Assembly: GCA_937123825.1 (NCBI GenBank)
Contig: CAKZKQ010000644.1
Coordinates: forward strand, 1 to 50,751
Source of the DNA: an uncultured Pseudomonadota bacterium
GTDB taxonomy: Bacteria; Myxococcota_A; Bradymonadia; Bradymonadales; GCA-2716585
Length of the DNA: 50,751 nt
Direction of reading: 5' to 3'
The translations under genes were made by a program, and so were the position numbers. How positions within the stretch are numbered: the stretch's first letter is position 1; each line of letters begins with the position of its first letter. Below the pieces are notes generated by a model. It made no database searches. It worked only from the letters and a program-made list of their open reading frames with translations, and was not told where the DNA came from. Below, one piece after another: positions 8,480-18,471 of the stretch.

Positions 8480-9328
8480 ATGGGATTTGAACCAACGCAG
8501 GAAGAGATGGAGGTTCTGGCGACGCTGCGACCAGACGAGGATGTGGAGCGCCTGGCGGCACGGGTGGAGCGTCTGGAGGCGGTGTTGGCGCAACGGGCTC
8601 CCGAGGTCCTGGTGCCTGCGCAGTCGCTGGCGGACACACTGACCGAGTTGAAGGACGTCATCTTGTTGGTGCTGCGTCACGCTCAGGCGCTCCAGCGCGT
8701 GGGTTATGATCAGGCCGAGCAAGACCAGCTTGTGGACGCCGTGGTGACGGCGATGACCTTCAACGAACTCTTTGCGGGGCGCATGCGCGGCGGCGGGTTT
8801 CGGACTTTGACGGTGGAGCAGGTCGTGGAGGCCAGCAGGCCATGGCGAGCGCGCTTGTCCAAGGCGGCAGGGCAGGCGTTCTTTTTTGAGCCTGCGCTCA
8901 AAGCGGTCTTTGAGAACGTCAACACCTCGCGCACGGTGGAAGAGGAAGTGTCGGACTTGCGCACGCTCTTGCTGGCAGCGCGAGAGAACACCCAAGCGCT
9001 CCAGCGCGTGGGCTATGATCCGGCTCAGTTGCATAAGGGCGAGCGTCTGCTGGCGGACGCAGAGGGCCGGGACAACGTGGCCATTTTGGGGATCCGCAGC
9101 CAAAGTGACCTGAAGCTCAAGCGGGATCGCCACCTGACCCTGGCGGTCAACCTGGGTCGCTATGCCAGAGCGGCAGGGCTCAACGCCTTGCAGGACGATC
9201 CCACAGGGACGGCGGACTTTGAGCGCGTCACCTTCCGCAACGCGCTGCGCCGTCTGCGCGGCGCGGGCCGCTCGACCAGTTCGCCCCAAACCGATGAAAA
9301 CGCCCCCAACACACCACCCACTTCATAA
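8480..9328 (+). CDS. Hypothetical protein with two internal QALQRVGYD repeats
   Basis: This encodes 282 residues of unknown function. The ATG at 8480 follows AAGGTGGAG at suitable spacing; the longer frame from 8369 reads through an unlikely leader. The N-terminal 50 residues (LARVERLEAVLAQ) are predicted to be a short coiled coil. Two similar helical units follow. Each ends in QALQRVGYD plus an acidic tail, near residues 72-85 and 175-190, which points to an internal duplication. The C-terminus is Arg-rich and then a disordered Ser/Thr/Pro tail. There is no signal peptide. It stands alone and converges with the next gene. Confidence 0.68.
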   Translation: MGFEPTQEEMEVLATLRPDEDVERLAARVERLEAVLAQRAPEVLVPAQSLADTLTELKDVILLVLRHAQALQRVGYDQAEQDQLVDAVVTAMTFNELFAGRMRGGGFRTLTVEQVVEASRPWRARLSKAAGQAFFFEPALKAVFENVNTSRTVEEEVSDLRTLLLAARENTQALQRVGYDPAQLHKGERLLADAEGRDNVAILGIRSQSDLKLKRDRHLTLAVNLGRYARAAGLNALQDDPTGTADFERVTFRNALRRLRGAGRSTSSPQTDENAPNTPPTS

Positions 9329-9476
9329 AAAAGAGAGGGTCTTTCTCAAACACTGCTTGGCCTCCAGTTGCGGAGATAGAGCAGCGCGTTATGGAACAAG
9401 GCCCAAAACATCACACAGCACACCGCTTTCCTGGCACCGTGACACCACAGTCGCTCGTGAACGTAGACAAGGAGAA

Positions 9477-10664
9477 TCAGCGGCGTTTTTTGGCTTTGCC
9501 TTTCTTCTTCTTGCGGTCGCGCTTGGGACGCATGGTGCCAAACTTGAGGGGGCCTCGCGCCGCGAGCGCCTTGCGCCAGAGGATGATGCGTTTGAAGACC
9601 TCATGCCGATCCCAAAACGCCATCGGTGCAATGAGCCACCGCGGCTCTTTGAAGTACGCGTGGTATCCTCTGATCTCCTCCAAGAGGCTGTCCAAATCAT
9701 CAAATTGCCCATCGGTGAACTGCGACATGTGCTTATTCAACGCAGCACCATGGGTTTGAGCCAGGACATCAAGAAACTCAGGATACTGTGACCAATCATC
9801 ATGCAAGTGGTGCTGGATCAGGTCGGCCGCCTCGGAAAACTTCTCGGCGTCCCCCTCCAGAAAACGCACCAGCCCAACCAAGGATGGGTTGAAGCTCATG
9901 CCGGCGGTGGGGTGAGAGACCGCTGCGAGCGTGGGCGTTGGTGGCAACTTCACGTTTGTGCCCATGATCTCCTTGGCACCTTTGGCGATATCGGCAGAGG
10001 GAGCGACGACCAGCGGTGCTCCAAAGAGCTTAAGGAACTTCTGATGGTGTTCGGCGGCCAGATCCAACGCCCACTGTGCAAATTCAGGGTTGGCGTGATT
10101 GTAGAAGGGGTGCCTCAGCACAATCTTCTCACACACATCCAAAGCTTCATCCCAATCATCGAGCGGGCGTTGGAGCCCTGAAGGCACCCACAACTGCGTG
10201 TCCAGCAGGGGCAAGAGCCGAGTGACCACAAATTTGTGGTTGAGGCTCTCCATCCCACCGGACTCACTGGAGGCCGCGCCCAACACAACCACACGGTGCA
10301 TCATGTCCACCATGGAGAACATATCGACCAACGTCACCCCTGCGACAGTGGTGTGGCCGCCGATGAACATGACGCCATAGGCTTCTTTGTGCCAAGCATC
10401 AAACGTGCGGCGCATGGTGTCGTTGAGCGCCGCCTCGTCATTGGCCATGTCCAAAGCGTGGTAAGGACCAAGCTTGCGGTCCTCAAAGATTTTTCTTTCG
10501 GTGAGCATGACCAATCTGGTGCGACCAGGCCAACGCCCGTGCTCATCCAGAAAATGGTCTGCAAAGACACTGTGAACGTATTGAACCAGAATCTCCTTGG
10601 CCTTGTGGTGGGCACGGAGCGTATGATTCAAGCGACTGGCCTGGGGAACGGCGATATTCTCCAT
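9477..10664 (-). CDS. Hypothetical 395-residue cytoplasmic protein with a poly-Lys tail
   Basis: The start is the ATG at 10664, preceded by AGGAGG about 10 bases away; the longer frame to 11099 overlaps the neighbouring lipoprotein gene and is spurious. The protein is soluble and mixed alpha/beta, with a hydrophobic core segment (GVMFIGGHTTVAGVTLVDM) around residues 115-135 and a helical C-terminal half. It ends in a very basic tail (RDRKKKKGKAKKRR) that could bind nucleic acid or phospholipid. I do not recognise the family. G+C is a little lower than in the surrounding genes. Confidence 0.7.
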   Translation of the reverse strand: MENIAVPQASRLNHTLRAHHKAKEILVQYVHSVFADHFLDEHGRWPGRTRLVMLTERKIFEDRKLGPYHALDMANDEAALNDTMRRTFDAWHKEAYGVMFIGGHTTVAGVTLVDMFSMVDMMHRVVVLGAASSESGGMESLNHKFVVTRLLPLLDTQLWVPSGLQRPLDDWDEALDVCEKIVLRHPFYNHANPEFAQWALDLAAEHHQKFLKLFGAPLVVAPSADIAKGAKEIMGTNVKLPPTPTLAAVSHPTAGMSFNPSLVGLVRFLEGDAEKFSEAADLIQHHLHDDWSQYPEFLDVLAQTHGAALNKHMSQFTDGQFDDLDSLLEEIRGYHAYFKEPRWLIAPMAFWDRHEVFKRIILWRKALAARGPLKFGTMRPKRDRKKKKGKAKKRR

Positions 10665-10821
10665 AAAACGGAAACCTCCTAGAACACAGGGCATAGCAAA
10701 CCCAGCCCGCCAGAACAATCCCTCTGTCTCATAAAACAAATATTGACCTGATGCGCTGCGCCCACAACGCATCCAAATGCAGGTCAAAGTCGCTCGCCCG
10801 CAGCCCTCTCGGGCCGCGACA

Positions 10822-12171
10822 TCAAAACCCGATGGTGCGGTAGCTGATGGTCTGGCTGGCGGGTTCGCCGTTTTCGGCGCCCACGGCGGTCGCCAACTCC
10901 ACCGTGCAGACCCCTTCGGTGGCCTCGACCTTGATGCCGTCGAGCACAACCTGGGATGAATCCGTGGGCAAGTTGACCGCAGGGGGCAACTCGGCGCCGG
11001 GCGAACACGCCTCAGGGGTCGAGGTGCTGACGGCAAACCAGTTGGGTTCTGCGTTTGTGCACAGCCGCTCGCCCCCAAAATGCAGCCCCTTGCTGACAAT
11101 GGGGATGAGCATGGCGTAGAGCTCGTCGATCATCTCCAACTCGTAGCTGCGCAGCGACATGTAGGCGTAATTGTCCCCGTCGGCGCGCTGGGCCAGAAGC
11201 GCCATGGACGGCACGTCGAGGGATTCGGGGCGCACCACCGCCATCTCGACCTGCTCGGCCATCTGGGCGGCTTCGACGTTCACGGTTCCGGTGGCGTCTT
11301 CGGCCAGCCACAGGTCCTCAAAAGACAACCCGTCGCCGCCCTCATCAAGCTGCACCAACGACCCCGGCTCGGTGACGCTCACCGTCACCTCCACCGCCCG
11401 GCCCGGCGCCGCATTGACGGGCACAAACGGCTGGCCCTGGGCGTCGATCGGCGTCGGCGTCAAGGTCCCCAGGCGCGCTCCAGCCGCCGCCCGGCGCTGC
11501 GACACCTCGGCGCCGCACGGCAACGACGCGGTCAAATCCACCCCAGCGATGGTCTTCACCTCCACCGGCAGCCTCAAAGACACCCGCACGCCGCTCTGCG
11601 ACGCCGCTTGCAGACACGCCCTGGCGGCCTCGGGCGCCGCCTCGATCTGCGCCGCGTCCACCTGCGCAAAGAGCACCCAGCCCAGCTCCAACGCGCCCTG
11701 CCCCGGCTCAAAACCGCCAAGACGCACGCTCAGATCCTCCACGGTGGCCTCAAACCCTGCTCCCTGGGGCGCGGCGCTCAAACCCTCGACCCGAAACGAC
11801 GGCACCGACACGCCGCACACCGCCGCTTGCTCGGGCGATGCGCTCCAGTCGGGCAAGGTCAGCGCCAATCCGTCGCTCAAACCCGGCCCCAACCCCACCA
11901 CCAAGGGCGCCAACTCCAGGGACACCGCCAGGTTGTCGGGATCGGTCACCTGCGCCAGCACCGCCGGCGACACCTCCAGCGCCGCCTCGCTGGCCGGCAC
12001 CACGGGCATCACCACCACATCGAGCGGCTGCTCCTCTTGCTCCTGATCTTCTTCGACATCGGGAGAAGGCGTCGCGTCCGGGGCCTCTTGCTGCTGGCCG
12101 TCGTCCTGACACGCCACCAGCGACAGCGCCGCCACACAACCCGCAACCACACTCCAAGCTGGCCGTCTCAT
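10822..12171 (-). CDS. Hypothetical lipoprotein with an acidic linker
   Basis: The chosen ATG at 12171 gives 449 residues starting with a lipoprotein signal (MRRPAWSVVAGCVAALSLVAC; the likely lipidated Cys is 21). The next 30 residues are Gln-, Asp- and Glu-rich and look like a flexible spacer. The rest is beta-rich, with no domain that I recognise. Several Cys residues are spaced widely enough to form disulfides. The protein is probably anchored in the outer membrane or at the surface. It is divergent from the oxidase gene at 12479, with about 300 bases between them. The longer frame to 12252 lacks a signal start. Confidence 0.7.
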   Translation of the reverse strand: MRRPAWSVVAGCVAALSLVACQDDGQQQEAPDATPSPDVEEDQEQEEQPLDVVVMPVVPASEAALEVSPAVLAQVTDPDNLAVSLELAPLVVGLGPGLSDGLALTLPDWSASPEQAAVCGVSVPSFRVEGLSAAPQGAGFEATVEDLSVRLGGFEPGQGALELGWVLFAQVDAAQIEAAPEAARACLQAASQSGVRVSLRLPVEVKTIAGVDLTASLPCGAEVSQRRAAAGARLGTLTPTPIDAQGQPFVPVNAAPGRAVEVTVSVTEPGSLVQLDEGGDGLSFEDLWLAEDATGTVNVEAAQMAEQVEMAVVRPESLDVPSMALLAQRADGDNYAYMSLRSYELEMIDELYAMLIPIVSKGLHFGGERLCTNAEPNWFAVSTSTPEACSPGAELPPAVNLPTDSSQVVLDGIKVEATEGVCTVELATAVGAENGEPASQTISYRTIGF

Positions 12172-12478
12172 CTTTGATCCACTCCCCCAAATATTGCCGT
12201 CAGCGCCCAGCGGGGACTCCAAACCACCGCCAACGCCCACGCGCTGCCCCAAGAGCCATCAAGAGGTTAAGACATACGCACCCCGAAGAGAACTTAAACC
12301 ACGTCTTAAACCGTGCCGTTGGCGACAAGATACAGGATCGCATGCAGCCACCATAAAGGCCCGAGCCCCACGACTTGATGCCCAGAGACGTTTCCTGCAC
12401 CCTCACCATAAGTCGAACCTCAGAGCAGATGCTCCCACCCATTCCTTCTTTCAACCCCACAAACCACAGGGCACACCC
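12172..12478. other. Divergent intergenic region, about 307 bases
   Basis: This stretch lies between a minus-strand lipoprotein gene and a plus-strand oxidase gene. It should hold both promoters, but no convincing -35/-10 pair, operator or hairpin was found. Confidence 0.5.
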
Positions 12479-13618
12479 ATGGACGTGATCGTCATCGGCG
12501 CAGGCATCGCAGGGCTCTCAACGGCGTGGTGGCTGGCGCAGCGCACCGGCGTCAACGTGCGCGTGCTGGAGCGATTTGAACTGGGACACGAGCGGGGCAG
12601 CTCGCACGGCACCTCCCGGATCAGCCGCACGACCTACGTGGACGCCCAGTATGTGCGCATGATGCGGCATGCATTGGAGCACTGCTGGCCGCGCCTGGAG
12701 GCCGACGCCGGGGTTCAACTGCACTTCCCCGTCGAGGGCTGCTTCTTTGGCCCGCGCGACGGGCTCATCCAGCGCTACGCCCAGGCCGTCGCCCAGGCCG
12801 ACCCACGGGTCCAGGCGCTGTCCCCCACCCAAGCCCGCGCCCGCTTTGCCGCCATGCACTTTGAAGACGACGACCTGGTCCTGGCCGATCCGAGCGCCTC
12901 GGTCGTGGCCGCAGACCACACCTTGCGTGCCCTGGCCCGGCAAATCCAACGCCACGGCGGCCACATCCAAGAGCACGCCCAGGTCACCGCCATCACCCCC
13001 GCCCCCAACGCCGTCCACATCACTCTGGCCGACGGCACCACCCTCCACGCCGACAAAGTCGTGGTCACCGCTGGGGCCTGGAGCGCCCGGCTTGTCCCCG
13101 CGCTCAACCCCATCCTGTGCGTCAAGCGTCAGACCGTGGGCTACTTCAAGCTACGCGACCCCGCCGCAGGCCGCATCGACCGCTTCCCCGTCTGGATCCA
13201 CCTGGGCCATGACTTCAACGACGTCCACTACGGCCTGCCCGAGTTTGGCCAGCCCGGCGTCAAAGCCGCCCACCACGCCACCGCAGGCCAACCCGACGAC
13301 CCCGACGCCGCCCCCGACGACCCCATCGAGGCCCTGGAGCGGCTGCGGCGCTTTGTCCGCTGGCGCTTTGCCGTCGATGTGATAGGCGAGCACCGCGTCG
13401 AGCGCTGCCTCTACACCAACACCCCCGACGAAGGCGTCATCTGGGCGCCCTCCCCCCGCGACCCCAGGATCATCATCGGCACCGGACACAGCGGCCACGG
13501 CTTCAAACTCGGCCCCCTGGCTGGCCAAGTCCTGGCAGACCTGGCCGTCGACGGCCACACCCAGGCCCCCACGCCCCCGGTCGATTGGCTCTCGGATCCA
13601 CCACCCCAAAATCCATGA
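12479..13618 (+). CDS. FAD-dependent amine oxidase of the MSOX/MTOX (SoxA/SolA) family
   Basis: The protein has 379 residues, close to monomeric sarcosine oxidase (about 390) and N-methyltryptophan oxidase (372). The N-terminal dinucleotide fold IVIGAGIAGLSTAW is at residues 4-17, followed by SSHGTSRISR at 41-50. Cys310 lies in RCLYTNTPDEG. In this family the equivalent Cys carries the covalent 8-alpha-S-cysteinyl FAD, so covalent flavin attachment is expected. A late GTGHSGHGFKLGP motif completes the FAD site. The family oxidises secondary N-methyl amino acids with O2, giving an imine and H2O2. The substrate is unknown here: sarcosine, N-methyltryptophan and pipecolate are all possible. The ATG at 12479 starts directly at the FAD fold, and the in-frame upstream sequence is not protein-like. 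It is not in an operon. Confidence 0.85.
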   Translation: MDVIVIGAGIAGLSTAWWLAQRTGVNVRVLERFELGHERGSSHGTSRISRTTYVDAQYVRMMRHALEHCWPRLEADAGVQLHFPVEGCFFGPRDGLIQRYAQAVAQADPRVQALSPTQARARFAAMHFEDDDLVLADPSASVVAADHTLRALARQIQRHGGHIQEHAQVTAITPAPNAVHITLADGTTLHADKVVVTAGAWSARLVPALNPILCVKRQTVGYFKLRDPAAGRIDRFPVWIHLGHDFNDVHYGLPEFGQPGVKAAHHATAGQPDDPDAAPDDPIEALERLRRFVRWRFAVDVIGEHRVERCLYTNTPDEGVIWAPSPRDPRIIIGTGHSGHGFKLGPLAGQVLADLAVDGHTQAPTPPVDWLSDPPPQNP

Positions 13619-13931
13619 TACCCACCTCGCGATCGGGTCCAAGGACACGCATTGGGGTGCCTCAAAGCGCTTTTTTCGCGGGGTTTGGGTGATATGGCAC
13701 AATTCTGGGTGCACTGTGACGGTGCGCGCTCAGATCCCTACCCTTCACAAGCGCTTTGTTTTATCCTACGTCGCTGACTGATGGCATGGGTGAACTGTGC
13801 TCCATCGGTCGCAGGTCCTGGCCACCCCAGGATCCTGTTGTGCGGCATTGTCCAAAGCCCGCACCCCCTTGACCGATGGATCTTGACAGCGCGCCTCTCA
13901 GAGACCGGGCGCCCCTTAAGGAGTAGTATTG
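13619..13931. other. Intergenic region, about 313 bases
   Basis: This lies between two plus-strand genes. No gene is seen. TTGACA at 13883 could be a -35 box, but no fitting -10 follows. A clear AAGGAG ribosome binding site sits at 13918-13923. Confidence 0.45.
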
Positions 13932-16655
<2,724 letters not shown>

Positions 16656-16703
16656 CGCACAACCCCGCACAAAGAGGGCGCCCACGCGGCGCCCCACCCC
16701 CCA

Positions 16704-16733
16704 CGCCGCTGACATCCCATCAGCGGCGTTTTT
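16704..16733. terminator. Intrinsic terminator after the MopE-like gene
   Basis: A 9-bp perfect stem (CGCCGCTGA at 16704-16712 and its complement at 16720-16728, 7-base loop) is followed by five T on the plus strand. It lies between two converging genes. There is no matching A-run on the left side, so it serves the plus strand. Confidence 0.85.
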
Positions 16734-16761
16734 ATTTGCTCAAAACATCAAAAAGAGGCGA

Positions 16762-16965
16762 TCAGACCTTGGCGCCGCAGGCCGGACAGCGCTTGACGTA
16801 GCGGCCCATGCTGCCGCCCCAACCGCACGAGCACTGCACCACGCGGACGTGGTTGTCGCGGCCGCGTTTGGCAAAGAACTTGTCGGCCACCACCCAGACC
16901 ACAACCAACGCCAGCGCGGCCAGGAGCACTTCAAGGTAGGTGAAGCCCCAAAAGGCCTCGAACAT
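16762..16965 (-). CDS. Small membrane protein with a C-terminal zinc ribbon
   Basis: The protein has 67 residues. One membrane helix (about residues 9-28, LEVLLAALALVVVWVVADKF) is followed by a basic stretch and a zinc-ribbon-like end, CSCGWGGSMGRYVKRCPACG, with a CxC..CxxC arrangement. The ribbon should face the cytoplasm after the positive-inside segment FFAKRGR. The start at the ATG at 16965 is the natural one for the membrane segment; the longer frame upstream to 17307 has no protein character. Function unknown; such proteins are often adaptors or small membrane regulators. It converges with the MopE-like gene. Confidence 0.65.
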   Translation of the reverse strand: MFEAFWGFTYLEVLLAALALVVVWVVADKFFAKRGRDNHVRVVQCSCGWGGSMGRYVKRCPACGAKV

Positions 16966-17270
16966 CAAAAATGGGGCCCTGCGGTAAATGTAGATCAACA
17001 CGGCAAACCTCCCACCTCGCTCTAAAGTGCTTCCATGCCCCAAAAACGGCGGGGCAAGAGCTTGACCCACCTGCTTGGACCACCACCCAAAGGCCAAGTT
17101 AAAAGTTAACCTCTGCTCTTGCCCAGGTGTCTTTTTGGCACAGGCACCGGCCTGATGTGGGGATGGTCGTCCATCAAGATTGACCTCACCCACACGCGCT
17201 GTCAAAACTCCCCCCGTGACGCCGCACTGCACCGATTGCGGCCACCGGAATCCTTCCAAGGAGCCCACAG
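16966..17270. other. Divergent intergenic region, about 305 bases
   Basis: This lies between the membrane zinc-ribbon gene and the esterase gene. No gene or clear palindrome is seen. An AAGGAG box lies just ahead of the ATG at 17271. Confidence 0.45.
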
Positions 17271-18209
17271 ATGCATTTGCCACGCCCCCAGCGCCTTGCA
17301 GGCCCACACATTCTGGCCGCTGCGCTGCTTATGGTCATCTGGCTGGCGAGCCCTGCAACCGCGCAGACTGAGCCCTCGTGCCCGCATACGTCGACGCTCA
17401 AGGATCTGCAATACACCCAAAACAAAGGGCCTGAAGCGCAAGAACAACGCCTGGACCTCTATCATCCAAAGGACAACTCCAGCGCGGCGTGGCCTTTGGT
17501 GGTTTATGTGCATGGTGGGGGCTGGAAGGCAGGCGATAAAGCCAGGATGGGGGACAAGGTCAGTTGGCTGACACAGCAGGGCTTTGTGGTCGCCAGCGTC
17601 AACTACCGGCTCTCCCCGCTCAAATACAAGCCTGAGGACGCCGGCGCGGTGCGCTTCCCGGTGCATCCACAGGACGTGGCCGCGGCGCTGGGCTGGCTGC
17701 ACACCCACGCACGGCGATACTGCATCGATCCGGCGCGCATTGTGCTGATGGGGCACTCGGCAGGGGCGTCGATCGTCTCCCAACTGGGCACCGACCCGTC
17801 CTATCTGGCTGCCCACGGCCTGGGGCTCGACGCGGTGCGCTGTGTGATTTCCAACGACACCGGCGGCTACGACATCCCCCGTTACCTTGGCCACACCACC
17901 CAAATGGCCCGAAAGCTCTACACCAACGCCTTTGGGCCCGACCCGCAGGTCTGGCGCAAGGCTTCACCGCAGACCCACGTCAAATCGGGCCGCCCCCACC
18001 CCAACTTTCTCATCATCACACGGGGCAGCCGCCACCGCCGGACCATCGCGCAGGACTTTGCCGACGCGCTCCAGGGCGCCGGGGCCACCGCCACGGTCCA
18101 CAACGCCGGCAAGCTCTCCCACCGCGAGGTCAACCAGACACTGGGCCAACCCGGCGGGCCGCTCAACACCCTCTTCGAAGGCTTTTTGAAGTCCTGCGCC
18201 GCTCCCTGA
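17271..18209 (+). CDS. Secreted alpha/beta-hydrolase (HSL-type esterase)
   Basis: The protein has 312 residues. A Sec signal peptide ends near Ala31 (ASPATAQ). The oxyanion-hole motif HGGGW is at residues 81-85, the nucleophile elbow GHSAGA has Ser163, and the likely catalytic His is His284 in KLSHREVN. The HGGGW and GxSAG motifs are those of the hormone-sensitive lipase/carboxylesterase group, which hydrolyses short acyl esters. The protein should act in the periplasm or outside the cell. AAGGAG lies about 8 bases before the ATG. It stands alone, with the next gene starting about 260 bases downstream. The natural substrate cannot be told from the sequence. Confidence 0.85.
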   Translation: MHLPRPQRLAGPHILAAALLMVIWLASPATAQTEPSCPHTSTLKDLQYTQNKGPEAQEQRLDLYHPKDNSSAAWPLVVYVHGGGWKAGDKARMGDKVSWLTQQGFVVASVNYRLSPLKYKPEDAGAVRFPVHPQDVAAALGWLHTHARRYCIDPARIVLMGHSAGASIVSQLGTDPSYLAAHGLGLDAVRCVISNDTGGYDIPRYLGHTTQMARKLYTNAFGPDPQVWRKASPQTHVKSGRPHPNFLIITRGSRHRRTIAQDFADALQGAGATATVHNAGKLSHREVNQTLGQPGGPLNTLFEGFLKSCAAP

Positions 18210-18471
18210 GCACACCACCGACCAAGTTCTGCTTTTTGGCAGATTTGACCTGCAAGGTCGGGCACAGCGGTGTTCTTTCGCGGTGGCATCATGGATTTGT
18301 CATGCATTTGTCATATATTGTGATCACAGCCAGGGCCCGACTCCCTCTTCAGTGGTTGTTTTGAGCGTGACAAACCGTGGGTTTGGAGCGCTCTTTGTGG
18401 ACTTGCCTGACAACCCAGGCACACCACCGCTGAACCTGTCATCGGTGCCCACATCTGCGATGAGGACGATG

